This document shows, in pieces, positions 44,097 through 53,882 of a stretch of 64,000 bases of DNA. The translations under genes and the position numbers were made by a program. Position 1 is the first letter of the stretch; every line of letters starts with the position of its first letter. The stretch covers positions 1,426,001-1,490,000 of the forward strand of contig NZ_CP093443.1 in the NCBI RefSeq assembly GCF_026168515.1. The letters are read 5' to 3'. This DNA is from Brevibacterium spongiae (GTDB lineage: Bacteria > Actinomycetota > Actinomycetes > Actinomycetales > Brevibacteriaceae). The notes under the pieces are model-generated. The model had not been told where the DNA came from, did not search any database, and saw nothing but the letters and a program-made list of their open reading frames with translations.

Positions 44097-45673
44097 ATGA
44101 GCGCACACCGAACCGGAACGGCAGTCCTCGCCGGCGTCGTCGCCACACTCATCTACTTCGGCACCGCCGAGTTCATCGCACGTGCCATGGGAGAGGCTTC
44201 GGCACCGGCGCTCATCCTCGGTCAGGCACTCATTCCGCTGCTGCCGACCGTGCTCATCAAATCGGCGATCGCCCTCTTCGGCACGCAGGACAAACTCGCC
44301 CTCATCATCACGATCATCGCCGGAGGTGCCGGTCTCGGAGCGCTCATCGGCTGGATCGGTGCGCGTCGGCGCGGCCTCGCCCTCGTCCTCCTCATCGGCG
44401 TCGGGCTGCTGCCGGCGGTGCTCACACTGACCACAGGGTCTGCTGTCACCTCCACATTGCCGAGCCTCGGCGGCGTCGCAGCAGGAACTGCCGTCTTCCT
44501 CATCCTCCTCCGCATCGCCGATGCGACGACGAGCACAGCAATCGACGCCGGACTGCCGGATGACGGTCCGTCTGCCGGAGGACTCGGTGAGCCTGCACCA
44601 CCGGATCGGCGGGCCTTCTTCGGTCTGGCAGCCGGTCTGAGCGTGGTCGGGATCGCCGCCGTCGCGGCCGGACAGTCCGCGGCTGCGCTGGCTCGCAGTG
44701 CGGCAGGGACGGTGACGAAACTCGTGCTCCCACGACCGGCCGCCTCGGTGCCGGCGATCCCGGCGGGAGCCGAACTCGCCGTCGCCGGACTCACCCCATT
44801 GGTCACCGCCAACGAGGATTTCTACCGCATCGACACCGCACTGATCCCGCCATCGATCGACAGCGAGACCTGGCAGCTGCGCATCCACGGCCGGGTCGAG
44901 CAGGAAGTCACGATCACCATGGCCGAACTGCTCGACCTGCCTCTGGAAGAGCACTACGTGTCCTTGGCGTGCGTGTCCAACGAAGTCGGCGGGGACCTCG
45001 TCGGCAATGCGAAATGGTTGGGCTACCCGATCCGGGAGCTGCTCGCCCGAGCGCAGCCGAAGAACGGTGCTGACATGGTGCTCTCGGGCTCCGACGACGG
45101 ATTCACCGCCTCGACCCCGCTCGAAGTCCTCACCGGGCGGCACTGCTGGCCGTGGGGATGAACGGGCACGCCCTGCCGCGCGACCACGGATACCCGGCCC
45201 GCCTCGTCGTCCCAGGACTCTACGGGTACGTCTCGGCCACGAAATGGGTGACCGATCTCGAAGTCACCCGCTTCGCCGACAAGGAAGCCTATTGGACGAC
45301 TCGCGGCTGGTCGACGCACGGGCCCGTGCTCGTCGCCTCCCGCATCGAGGTGCCCCGGCCCGGCGCCACGGTCACCCCGAAGGACGGCGACCGAGTCGTC
45401 ACGGCAGGCATGGCCTGGGCTCAGCACACAGGGATCGGGACGGTGCAGGTGCGCATCGACAACGGCGATTGGCACGAGGCGGAGCTGAGCGAAGAGCTGA
45501 CCGACGACACCTGGCGGCAGTGGCGCTGCGAGTTCACCGGCCTGGGCGCTGGAACACACACGGTGTCGGTGCGCGCCATCGACGCCGAAGGCACGGTGCA
45601 GACCTCCCAGCGGCGCCCAGCGATCCCGGGAGCCGCAACCGGACTCCACGATCGCCAATTCACCGTGGCCTGA
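44097..45673 (+). pseudogene. Molybdopterin-dependent oxidoreductase (sulfite-oxidase-like), frameshifted
   Basis: The first part (44097-45161) has about five membrane helices, then a periplasmic-side oxidoreductase domain with the molybdenum-ligand Cys in VSLACVSNEVGG and WLGYPIRELL. The rest of the domain (VVPGLYGYVSATKWVTDLE and the C-terminal dimer domain) continues in another frame, from about 45140 to 45673. At about 45135-45145 the text LEVLT-GR should run into ALLAVGMNG, but one base appears to be missing, causing a stop at 45159. It is a true pseudogene, a recoding site or a sequence error. Start ATG 44097 follows GAGGGGAG. Confidence 0.8.
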
Positions 45674-45821
45674 CCGGGCCATCTCGGCGTATGAAGCCGC
45701 GGGCGGCCGAGCGCCTGACCGCTCGGGGAAGGCGACCTCACCGGTGGGAACGAGAAGTATGCGGCGACGATTCTCGTCGACGGTCTCGACTCCTCGCACT
45801 ACATCGTCGAGGTGGAGAAGC
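45674..45821. other. Gap with possible decayed coding fragment
   Basis: An open + strand stretch 45719-45847 reads GDLTGGNEKYAATILVDGLD, then SSHYIVEVEKL, which looks protein-like but has no start. It runs into the 3' end of the convergent VOC gene. Probably the remnant of a lost gene. Confidence 0.25.
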
Positions 45822-46262
45822 TCAGCCCCAGTTCTTCGCGTCGGTGATGCAGAACGGGTGACCGGCCGGGTCGATGAGCACGATCCAGGTCTCTCCCGGC
45901 TGCGGATCGGCGCGCGTGGCGCCGAGCTCCACGCAGCGGTCGGCCGCGGCCTGGATGTCATCGGCGGCCAGATCGAAGTGGAACTGTTTGTGCCCGTCGT
46001 CGGGCCACCTCGGCGGTGTGTGATCGGGGATCGTGCCGATGCCCAGGGCATGGCTGGGTCCGGTGAGCATCGCATAGTTCTCATCCGAATGGACGATCGG
46101 CCAGCCGAGCACGGCCGAGTAGAACTCGCCGAGGGCTGCGGCGTCCGGGGCGTCGAGGGTGACCATCGCCAGCGTGGCCACGGGTGCGGTCGCGCTGCCC
46201 GAGGTGGTCGAATCGGGGTCGGTGGGGTCTGCAGTGTTCAGTGTGTCAGTCATGTCTGACAT
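45822..46262 (-). CDS. VOC family (glyoxalase-like) protein
   Basis: 146 aa. After a Thr/Ser/Asp-rich start of about 28 residues comes one glyoxalase-fold unit: MVTLDAPDAAALGEFYSAVLG, HKQFHFDLAADDIQAA, and GETWIVLIDPAGHPFCI. Substrate unknown; may be a dioxygenase or resistance-type protein. ATG 46253 is an alternative start. Divergent from the AraC-type gene, ten bases apart. Confidence 0.82.
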   Translation of the reverse strand: MSDMTDTLNTADPTDPDSTTSGSATAPVATLAMVTLDAPDAAALGEFYSAVLGWPIVHSDENYAMLTGPSHALGIGTIPDHTPPRWPDDGHKQFHFDLAADDIQAAADRCVELGATRADPQPGETWIVLIDPAGHPFCITDAKNWG

Positions 46263-46271
46263 TCTGGTGCC

Positions 46272-47168
46272 ATGGACGAAGAGGTCACTAGGAGAAAAGC
46301 GTCACCGGCGCCCGATCATTTCTACGGGCGCGTTCTCAAGCCGGGTGAGCTGCTCGACCATGCCCGCTATTCCTCGGTGCGGGTGGTGGCCGAGCGTCTG
46401 CGTCCCTTCGTCAGACGCTATTGGGCCGTCGATTGGGATCTGCCGGCGGGGGAGGCCTATCAGTCGTCGACGGTGTCCGAGTCGACGATCAACCTCACCT
46501 TCGAATTCGGAACCAGTCGACGGTCAGGGACCGACGGGCCGGGAGCGTGGGTGACCGGTCCCGTGACTCAGCGGCGCTTCGACGTGGCCATCTTCGGTCG
46601 CGGCGGGGTGTTCGGGGTGAACTTCCACCTCGGCGCCACCCAGGCGTTCTCCGGCGAGATGCCGGCAGACATCCGCGACTCCACCGTTCCCGCCGCACAG
46701 TGGTTCCCCGCACTCGAACGCGACCTGGGCCTCGACGAGTCGTTCTTCCGCCAGTCGAACGAACCCGATATCGCGGCGCTCGCCGAGGCGGTCGAGAGCT
46801 GGCTGCTGTCCCGACGTCCGCAGATGTCCGGGGGATATATGAAGCTCAAACACCTGCTCGGCATCCTTGATGATCCGGAGGTCGTCAGCCTGGGAATGCT
46901 GTCCGCTCGTGCCGGAGTCACCGAACGCACGGTGCAGAGGATGTTCAGCCGATACTGCGGGGTCGGCGTGAAGAAAGTCCTCGCACGGGCCCGGATCATC
47001 GATGCCGTCGGCGCCATCGACCGTGGGTGGGACGGCTCACTGGCCGATCTTGCGGTGCGCTTCGGCTGGTTCGACCAATCCCATTTCAGCGCCGACTTCC
47101 TCAACGTCACGGGTTTCAGTCCTGGGGAGTACGCGCAGAGGAAGTCGGCGAGAAGAGGGCGCAGCTGA
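46272..47168 (+). CDS. AraC family transcriptional regulator
   Basis: 298 aa. N-terminal DUF6597-type domain (VRRYWAVDWDLPAGEAYQSS; GVNFHLGATQAF) and a C-terminal AraC/XylS double helix-turn-helix (LSARAGVTERTVQRMFSRY, then DLAVRFGWFDQSHFSADF). It probably controls the divergent VOC gene, with which it shares a very short promoter region; the ligand is unknown. Confidence 0.9.
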   Translation: MDEEVTRRKASPAPDHFYGRVLKPGELLDHARYSSVRVVAERLRPFVRRYWAVDWDLPAGEAYQSSTVSESTINLTFEFGTSRRSGTDGPGAWVTGPVTQRRFDVAIFGRGGVFGVNFHLGATQAFSGEMPADIRDSTVPAAQWFPALERDLGLDESFFRQSNEPDIAALAEAVESWLLSRRPQMSGGYMKLKHLLGILDDPEVVSLGMLSARAGVTERTVQRMFSRYCGVGVKKVLARARIIDAVGAIDRGWDGSLADLAVRFGWFDQSHFSADFLNVTGFSPGEYAQRKSARRGRS

Positions 47169-47199
47169 TGGCCGGATGGGAATCAGACCGAGCCGCAGT

Positions 47200-48378
47200 T
47201 CAGCGACTCCGACCTGTTTCCGGCCGAGCGGACGGGGAATCGAATGTACCGCGAATACGCAGGTGTCCGTCGCCGATGGTCTGACGCCCCAGGGCGAACC
47301 CGTGCCGGATCGTGCGGTCCTCGTCGACCAGCAGCAGGTCGGCATCCTTTCCGGCGGCAAGGCGGCCCTTGCGGAACAGCTTCAGAGCATCGGCGGTATT
47401 GGCTGTGACGAAGGCGAGAACCTGGTGGAGGTCGAGTCCGCTGGATTCGACGCAGGCCCACACCTGCTCATACAGCGTCGACTGATCGGCGACCTGTAAC
47501 TCGATCAGCCGTCCGTGAGCATCGAATCTGGGCAGGCTGCCGTTGGCATCCGAGGACAGCGTGAGATGGTCGAGATCTCCACCGAGCTCAACGTACCTCC
47601 GCACCGACTCCACGGTCGAGGCACCAGCTGTCATGTCGACGAATGCTCCCTTCGCCGCCAGCGCGACAGCATCGACCAAGAGCTCATCGTCCCTGGTGAT
47701 ATGCGTGGCATAGACGGCCGGCGGCGCAATCGGGTAGTCGTCGAGGAGACGATGAAGAGGACCGAGCCGAGACTCATGCGCCCCGACGTGGAAGTGAGTG
47801 ACACCGGCCTTGCCGCTGAGCAGTCCGCCGACATGGCATTGGCTGACGATATCGGCGAGTGCCTCGATCGTCGGTTGGAACGACCGTCGTTCGGAGATGG
47901 CGATCTCACCGGCTCCGATCACCTTGTCGATGAGCACGATGTCGTCGACGACCGAACCGGTGATCGTCCGCGCTGGGAGCTGATAGCTTCCGGTATAGAC
48001 GAATGTTGTGATTCCCTCTTCCTCAAGACCCCGAGCCTTGGCGAGAAGACCACCGTGCGAGCGGGTGACGGAATCGGTGCCGAGGCAGCCGACGACGGTT
48101 GTCACACCTGCGCGGATGATGTCGGTGACGCTGATCTCCGGGGTGCGAGTCGCGTAGCCTCCTTCTCCGCCACCGCCGGTGATGTGAACGTGCGGGTCGA
48201 TGAGACCGGGTGTGGCGGTGAGGCCCGTGGCATCGATGACCACAGCACCCGGCAACTCGGCGACCGCGGCAGGATCCAGCTGACCGATGAAGGCGATGCG
48301 CTCGCCTTCGACGAGGATGTCGCGGACTCCCAGGGGCTCCGGAGCGAAGATCTCCGCCCCGCGGATCAGTGTGACCAT
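47200..48378 (-). CDS. iadA: Isoaspartyl dipeptidase (beta-aspartyl peptidase)
   Basis: 392 aa. Amidohydrolase-fold metallopeptidase: metal ligands in DPHVHITGGGGEGGY near residues 67-81, FVYTGSYQLP near 134, the region SVVDDIVLIDKVIGAGEIAI holding the bridging Lys near 161, His in THFHVGAH, and Asp in SSDANGSLP near 284. Cleaves beta-aspartyl dipeptides from damaged proteins. Start ATG 48378 (MVTLIRGAEI) with AAAGGAG upstream. It is the last gene of the oligopeptide ABC operon, 61 bases after oppF. Confidence 0.92.
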   Translation of the reverse strand: MVTLIRGAEIFAPEPLGVRDILVEGERIAFIGQLDPAAVAELPGAVVIDATGLTATPGLIDPHVHITGGGGEGGYATRTPEISVTDIIRAGVTTVVGCLGTDSVTRSHGGLLAKARGLEEEGITTFVYTGSYQLPARTITGSVVDDIVLIDKVIGAGEIAISERRSFQPTIEALADIVSQCHVGGLLSGKAGVTHFHVGAHESRLGPLHRLLDDYPIAPPAVYATHITRDDELLVDAVALAAKGAFVDMTAGASTVESVRRYVELGGDLDHLTLSSDANGSLPRFDAHGRLIELQVADQSTLYEQVWACVESSGLDLHQVLAFVTANTADALKLFRKGRLAAGKDADLLLVDEDRTIRHGFALGRQTIGDGHLRIRGTFDSPSARPETGRSR

Positions 48379-48439
48379 GCCGAGGCTCCTTTCCGCACAG
48401 GCTCTGTGCGCCGTCGGTCCGTTCGAGACCGCGGATCGC

Positions 48440-49270
48440 TCATCCGGGAATGATCCCCTTGCCGTCGACCTTCGGGATGGCGGCCAACAGTTTCTTCGTG
48501 TACGGATGCTCGGGGCTGCTCCAGATCTGTTCGGTCGGAGCAACTTCGACGATGCGCCCGGCTTCCATGACGGCGACGCGGTCGGCGATGTCACGGACGA
48601 CCGAGAGGTCATGGCTGATGAAGATCATCGACGCTCCGGAATTGATGGCCAGGTCGCGCATCATGCGTGCGATGCGGGCCTGCAGAAAGGCGTCGAGAGA
48701 GGCGATCGGCTCATCACCGACGAGCACTTTCGGTCCCGCGGCCAGTGCACGAGCAATCGCGATGCGCTGACGCTGTCCGCCGGAGAACGAATGCGAGTAG
48801 CGCTGTGCAGCGTTGGCCGGCAGGTCGACGGCGTCGAGGAGGGATTCGACGCTCCAGCGTCCGGACGGATCCAGGGCCAGCGCATCCTCGAGCTGTTCGC
48901 GAATCCTCCGCCGAGGGTTCAGCGACGCATAGGGATTCTGGAAGACCATCTGAATGCCCAACAGGCTCTTCGCACGCTTCTTCAGTCCCAATGCTCTGAC
49001 GGGGCTGCCAGCGAAGGAGATCTGTCCACCGGCCGGTTTCTCCAGGCCGCAGATGAGTTTGGCCAATGTGGACTTTCCGCAGCCGGATTCGCCGACGAGC
49101 CCGAGGACTTCGGAATGGCCCAGCTGCAGAGATACTCCGTCGACGGCGCGGAAGCGTCCCCCGCCGTCGAGTTTGTATTCGCACGACACTGAGTCGAGGG
49201 AGAGCAGGGGTGTTTCGGAGGCAGCGGGTTCTTCGCGTACCGCGGCCCGTGTGTAGTCAACCGATGTCAT
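48440..49270 (-). CDS. oppF: Oligopeptide ABC transporter ATP-binding protein OppF-type
   Basis: 276 aa. Walker A GESGCGKST (60-68), Q-loop VFQNPYASLNPRR, signature SFSGGQRQRIAIARAL, Walker B KVLVGDEPIASLD, and the C-terminal HPYTKKLLAAIP typical of Opp/Dpp ATPases. Overlaps oppD by 4 bases. One of the two ATPases of the importer. Confidence 0.92.
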   Translation of the reverse strand: MTSVDYTRAAVREEPAASETPLLSLDSVSCEYKLDGGGRFRAVDGVSLQLGHSEVLGLVGESGCGKSTLAKLICGLEKPAGGQISFAGSPVRALGLKKRAKSLLGIQMVFQNPYASLNPRRRIREQLEDALALDPSGRWSVESLLDAVDLPANAAQRYSHSFSGGQRQRIAIARALAAGPKVLVGDEPIASLDAFLQARIARMMRDLAINSGASMIFISHDLSVVRDIADRVAVMEAGRIVEVAPTEQIWSSPEHPYTKKLLAAIPKVDGKGIIPG

Positions 49271-50058
49271 TGTGCGACCTCTGCTCCCGGCAGTGATTCG
49301 ATGAGCGAACGTGTGTATTCGTGCTCGGGCGCGGTGATGACCGTCTCTCGATCTCCGGTCTCGACGACGACTCCGTTCTTCATCACCACGATTGTGTCGG
49401 CCACCGATGAAAGCACCCCGAAATCGTGAGTGACGAGAAGGACTGCGAGATCGAGGTCGTCGCAGAGTTCTCGGAGCAGGCGGAGGATTCCCGCCTGCAC
49501 CGTGACATCGAGTGCCGTGGTCGGTTCGTCGGCGATGAGGACCTTTGGATCGCAGATGATCGCCGAGGCGAAGGCAATTCTCTGCAGCTGACCACCCGAG
49601 AACTGGTGGGGATACTTGTGGACGGCCTCGTCCGGATGCGGAACCTTCGTGCGGCCGAGGATATCGATGGCCTTCGCCAGCGCCTTCTTCTTCGAGACCT
49701 TCTGGTGGTGCCGGAGATGATCGGTGATCTGGTCGCCGACGGTGAGCATCGGGTGGAAAGCCGAAGCCGGATCCTGGAACACCATGGACAACTGTGCCCC
49801 GCGGAGGCGGTTGTGGACTTTGGCAGGCATCCCGACGAGTTCGACTCCGTCGAAGTCGATGCTTCCGCTCAGCTGCGAACCGTCAGGGGAGAGCCCCATG
49901 ATGGCCAGGCCGGTCTGGGTCTTGCCGGACCCTGAGGCGCCGGCCACCCCGGTGATGCGGCCGGCTTCGAGGTCGAATGAGACATCACGGAGGATGTGCG
50001 TGGTGTCTTTGCCCGTGGTCACTGAGAGGTTGAGGTCTCTGATGCTGATCGTGCTCAT
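49267..50058 (-). CDS. oppD: Oligopeptide ABC transporter ATP-binding protein OppD-type
   Basis: 263 aa. Walker A GASGSGKTQT near 39, Q-loop MVFQDPASAFHP, signature FSGGQLQRIAFASA, Walker B VLIADEPTTALD. Slightly shorter than typical OppD. Overlaps oppC by 4 bases. Confidence 0.92.
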   Translation of the reverse strand: MSTISIRDLNLSVTTGKDTTHILRDVSFDLEAGRITGVAGASGSGKTQTGLAIMGLSPDGSQLSGSIDFDGVELVGMPAKVHNRLRGAQLSMVFQDPASAFHPMLTVGDQITDHLRHHQKVSKKKALAKAIDILGRTKVPHPDEAVHKYPHQFSGGQLQRIAFASAIICDPKVLIADEPTTALDVTVQAGILRLLRELCDDLDLAVLLVTHDFGVLSSVADTIVVMKNGVVVETGDRETVITAPEHEYTRSLIESLPGAEVAQ

Positions 50059-50990
50059 GACGTCGTCTCACCCACTTCCTGTGCGGTATGCGGATCGAGC
50101 GTGTCGCGCAGACTGTCGCCGATGAAGTTGAACGCCATGACGATGGTGAGGATGCACAGTCCGGGGAAGAACGCGATCCACCAGGCGGCGAACTGGGAGA
50201 CTCCCTCGCTGATCATGGCGCCCCAATCGGGTGTCGGCGGCACCGCACCCAAGGACAGGAATGACAGACCGGCCATCGTGAGGATCGCGGATCCGACATC
50301 GAGGGTGGCGAGGACGACGACCGGGGAGATGACGTTGGGCGCGATCTCACGGACCAGCGATCTGCCGGCACTGAATCCCAGGAGCCGACCGGCGATGACG
50401 TATTCGCTGCTGCGCGCGGTCATCACCAGTGACCGGGTGACGCGGGCGTACGAGGGCCAGGACACGAGCAGGATGGCGATGATCGCGTTCTTCAGTCCGG
50501 GGCCGAGGGCCGCGGCGATGACCATGGCGAGGATGATCGTGGGGAAGGCGAAGACGAGGTCGGCGATGCGCATGATGATCTCGTCGACTGCACGGCCGAA
50601 GTAGCCGGCGATGGCGCCGAGGACCGAACCGAGCACTGCCGAGCAGATGACGACGAACACGGCGGCAGGCAATGTGGTGCGTGCGGCCACGACGATTCGT
50701 GAGAACACGTCGCGGCCCAAGGTATCTGTGCCCAGCAGGTTGTCGCCACCCGGCGCCCTGAGTCGTGCGAAGTCCTGCGCCAGGGGGTCGAAAGGGGCGA
50801 TGAGCGGGGCGAAGATCGCCACGATCAGCCAGATGAGAAGGATGGCCGCGCCGACGAATCCGAGCGGGGTGCGCAGAGATCTCGGGAACCGGAACTGCCA
50901 CCGTTTCACACCGGGCTCGACCGGGTCGCGGACGACCGCCTCGGCGCTGGTGGAACCGTTGGCAACGCGATTGGAGGAGCCGATGCTCAT
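50055..50990 (-). CDS. oppC: Oligopeptide ABC transporter permease OppC-type
   Basis: 311 aa. N-terminal cytoplasmic segment, TM1 near 45-65, the region GTDTLGRDVFSRIVVAARTT near 92-111 and five further helices; EAA-type coupling loop near 205-225 (GRLLGFSAGRSLVREIAPNV). Overlaps oppB by 4 bases. Confidence 0.92.
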   Translation of the reverse strand: MSIGSSNRVANGSTSAEAVVRDPVEPGVKRWQFRFPRSLRTPLGFVGAAILLIWLIVAIFAPLIAPFDPLAQDFARLRAPGGDNLLGTDTLGRDVFSRIVVAARTTLPAAVFVVICSAVLGSVLGAIAGYFGRAVDEIIMRIADLVFAFPTIILAMVIAAALGPGLKNAIIAILLVSWPSYARVTRSLVMTARSSEYVIAGRLLGFSAGRSLVREIAPNVISPVVVLATLDVGSAILTMAGLSFLSLGAVPPTPDWGAMISEGVSQFAAWWIAFFPGLCILTIVMAFNFIGDSLRDTLDPHTAQEVGETTS

Positions 50991-52102
50991 CTCACCCTCA
51001 CTCTCGGATCCACGAAGCCGTAGATCAGGTCGACGATGAAGTTCACGAGGATGTAGACGATGCCGATGACCAGGCCGACGCCCATGATGACCGGCAGATC
51101 AAGTGTCGTCGCCCCTCGGTAGGCATATTGGCCCAGCCCGTTCCAGGCGAACACCGTCTCTGTGAGGACGGCTCCGGAGAGCAGGGAGCCGAACGCGAGT
51201 CCGACGACGGTGATGATCGGGACCAGAGCGCCGCGGAAGATGTACTTGAACACCACGGTCCTGCTCGGCAGCCCTTTGGCCTTCGCCGCGGTGACGTAGT
51301 CGAATCGGATGATGTCGAGGACGCTGGAGCGGCTGAAGCGGGTGAGCAGTCCGATCGTGAACAGTGCGAGCACGCAGGACGGGAGGATGAGATGTCCGAG
51401 CGCGTTCGTGAAGGTCGCCATCTGTCCGGCGAGGAGAGAATCGACGGTATAGAGTCCGGTCACCTTCGGGGGAGGTGTGATCCACGGGTCGAGGCGACCG
51501 GCGCCGGGCACGACCCGGAGTTTGAAGAAGAATACGAAGTAGGCGACGGTTGCGATCCAGAAGGTCGGTGCGGAGATGCCGATGAGGCTGAGCGTGCGGA
51601 TCGCGTGGTCGACGATCGTGTTCTGCTTCAATGCGCTGAGGAGTCCGAGCAGCAGACCGAGGATGACGGAGATGAGGATGGCCCCGATGCCGAGTTCGAT
51701 CGAGGCGGGAAAGACCTGCCCGATGGAGGCGAGCACCGGTGTGCGCGTCTGGTTGGACACACCCAGATCACCCTGCAGGAGGTTGCCGAGGTAGGTGAAG
51801 TACTGGACGATGAGCGGCTGATCGAGTCCGAGCTTCGCCCGCGTCTGGGCGACGATCTCCGGATCCGCAGCCGCCCTGTCGCCGAGGATGGCGGCGACAG
51901 GGTCGGTGGGAACGAGGTTGGTGAGCAGGAAGGTCACCACGGTCACGCCCCAGATCAGGAGGATCGATATTCCGATCCTGATGAGGATGAAGCGCAGCAG
52001 CGGGTGAAGCTTCGGAGGTTCGATCCTCTGGGCCGCGTCCGACTCGGGTCGGTCGGACGCGGCGACCTCGTGTGCTGCGGGGGAAGCTTCCGCCATCCTC
52101 AC
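50987..52102 (-). CDS. oppB: Oligopeptide ABC transporter permease OppB-type
   Basis: 371 aa. Six helices. The N-terminus is extended by about 30 residues compared with classical OppB. Family motifs: TNLVPTDPVAAILGDRAAAD near 67-86, GISAPTFWIATVAYFVFFF, and TAAKAKGLPSRTVVFKYIF (coupling loop). Overlaps oppA by 4 bases. Confidence 0.92.
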   Translation of the reverse strand: MRMAEASPAAHEVAASDRPESDAAQRIEPPKLHPLLRFILIRIGISILLIWGVTVVTFLLTNLVPTDPVAAILGDRAAADPEIVAQTRAKLGLDQPLIVQYFTYLGNLLQGDLGVSNQTRTPVLASIGQVFPASIELGIGAILISVILGLLLGLLSALKQNTIVDHAIRTLSLIGISAPTFWIATVAYFVFFFKLRVVPGAGRLDPWITPPPKVTGLYTVDSLLAGQMATFTNALGHLILPSCVLALFTIGLLTRFSRSSVLDIIRFDYVTAAKAKGLPSRTVVFKYIFRGALVPIITVVGLAFGSLLSGAVLTETVFAWNGLGQYAYRGATTLDLPVIMGVGLVIGIVYILVNFIVDLIYGFVDPRVRVR

Positions 52103-53667
52103 TCGGCCTTCGCGAAGTCGAACGAGGTGTCAGCGTTGGAGACGAACTTCGTGATGCCGGAGCCGACGGCGACAGTGTCGACGGGCTGGACCAAGGGGAT
52201 CCATACGCCGGTGTCCGTGGTCGCTTTGTACAGCTTCGCATAAGCGGAGTCACGCTTGTCGTCTTTCGCCTTCGCCGCCTCGGCGGCCAGCTTCGTCAGC
52301 TCGGGATCGGCGTCCTTGCCCCAGTTGACGCGTTCGGCCACGCTGCCGCCGGGGATGAAGACGTTGTAGTTCGTCGGATCCGGGAAGTCGGCACCCCAGG
52401 TGCCGATGCCCATCGGCTGCTTGGCCGAGCGGAAGCCGTCGAGCTGAGTCGAACTCGGTGCGGGTTTGAGGTCGAGATTGATGTTCGCTTCCTTCAGCTG
52501 GGCCTGCAGGGTCTCGGCCAGCTGTGCGAGATCGACACCGTTGACGGCCTGATCGCTCGAGTAGTGGAAGGGGATCTTCTCGCCGTCGTAACCGGCCTTC
52601 TTCAAGAGCTTCTTCGCTTCTGCGAGATCACGCTCCGGTGCCTCATCCTTGGGCACAGCGCCGACGAATTCGTTGGGCACGAGGCTGGCCATGCGCTGGG
52701 ATCCCTCGCCGGCGAGATCGATGAGCTTGTCGTAGTCGATCGCTGCCATCACGGCCTTGCGGAAGTTCGGGTCGGCTGCGGGGCCGCCGATCTTCTCGTC
52801 GGTGTTGTTGAAGATGTAGAGGCTGCGGGTCGAGGGCAGGCTCGAGATCTTGCCCATCGACTCGTCGATCTGCTTCGCCTGATCGGAGTTGAGGTCGTAG
52901 GCGACCTGAGCCTGACCGGACTGGATGTCGGTCAGCTGCGTCTCGGCGGAGACATTGCGCAGGACCACACGCTTGTACTTCGGTTCCGGGCCGTTGTAGT
53001 GCTCGTTCGCGGTCAGCACGACCTGGCTGTCGGCATCGTACTTCTCCACCTTGTAGGGACCGGAGCCCTGGGAGTTCTCGTTGAGGAACTGTTCGGCACC
53101 GTCGTTCTCATCGGTGGTCCCTTCGTTCTCCTTGACCACCTTCGAGTTCACGATCCCGATCGATGCGTTCGGAAGAATATAGGGCAATGCCGGATTGGGG
53201 TCCTTGCTGATGAGCTTCACGGTTTCGTCGTCGACCTTCTTGACGGTCACCCCATCGAGGAAGAACGAAGGATTGCCTTTGATCCCCTGGAGCCGTTCGA
53301 ACGAGAAGACGATGTCGTCGACGGTGACGGGGTCTCCGTTGGAGAACTTCGCGTCCTTCTGTTTGAGAGTGAGCGTCATCTCCTTGTCATCATCGGACAT
53401 CTCGAAGGAGCAGAGGCCGTCGGTCGGTTTGGTCAGGTCGCCGTCCTCGAACTCGAGGGCCGTCTGATAGACGGCATTGTCGATGGTCGATCCGGTGAAC
53501 TCGAACTGACGATGCGGGTCGATGGTCTTGAGATTGAATGCGGTCTCCGCCACGATCGTGTCGCCGGAACCCCCGGCTTCATCGGAGCTTCCGCTGCATG
53601 CGGCAAGACCCGCCGTCAGCGCAATAGTCGAACAGATGGCCACGAAAGACCGGGTCAGACGCCTCAT
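52099..53667 (-). CDS. oppA: Peptide-binding lipoprotein OppA/DppA-type (SBP_bac_5)
   Basis: 522 aa. Lipoprotein signal with lipobox LAAC (Cys near 24). SBP_bac_5 fold: TLKQKDAKFSNGDPVTVDDI near 120, LNVDP-type C-terminal lobe with YNVFIPGGSVAERVNW. It binds peptides outside the cell and delivers them to OppBC. First gene of oppABCDF-iadA. SD AGGGAGA before the ATG. Confidence 0.92.
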   Translation of the reverse strand: MRRLTRSFVAICSTIALTAGLAACSGSSDEAGGSGDTIVAETAFNLKTIDPHRQFEFTGSTIDNAVYQTALEFEDGDLTKPTDGLCSFEMSDDDKEMTLTLKQKDAKFSNGDPVTVDDIVFSFERLQGIKGNPSFFLDGVTVKKVDDETVKLISKDPNPALPYILPNASIGIVNSKVVKENEGTTDENDGAEQFLNENSQGSGPYKVEKYDADSQVVLTANEHYNGPEPKYKRVVLRNVSAETQLTDIQSGQAQVAYDLNSDQAKQIDESMGKISSLPSTRSLYIFNNTDEKIGGPAADPNFRKAVMAAIDYDKLIDLAGEGSQRMASLVPNEFVGAVPKDEAPERDLAEAKKLLKKAGYDGEKIPFHYSSDQAVNGVDLAQLAETLQAQLKEANINLDLKPAPSSTQLDGFRSAKQPMGIGTWGADFPDPTNYNVFIPGGSVAERVNWGKDADPELTKLAAEAAKAKDDKRDSAYAKLYKATTDTGVWIPLVQPVDTVAVGSGITKFVSNADTSFDFAKAE

Positions 53668-53882
53668 TGTGATCTCCCTAACAGTAAGTGTTGTGGGTCA
53701 CACTAGAGACGAAATCTGCCCTGTGCAATTCAACGTGCCACAACATTGGGAGTTTTCTGCTGTGGGCTTCCGACAATGTCTCATGTGTCGAAACAGGGCA
53801 GGTCCCGGCAGTCTGTCGCACTGCCTGATGCGAGGGGTCGGTGCGCGCGATCGGTGTGCGAAGTCCACCGCCTCCCCGCTGA
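53668..53882 (-). promoter_or_regulatory. Promoter region of oppABCDF-iadA
   Basis: On the minus strand: TTGCAC (53728-53723), 17-base spacer, TAGTGT (53705-53700), then a leader of about 27 bases. A 9-bp inverted repeat CTGCCCTGT...ACAGGGCAG (53716-53724 and 53793-53801) spans the upstream side. Confidence 0.5.
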
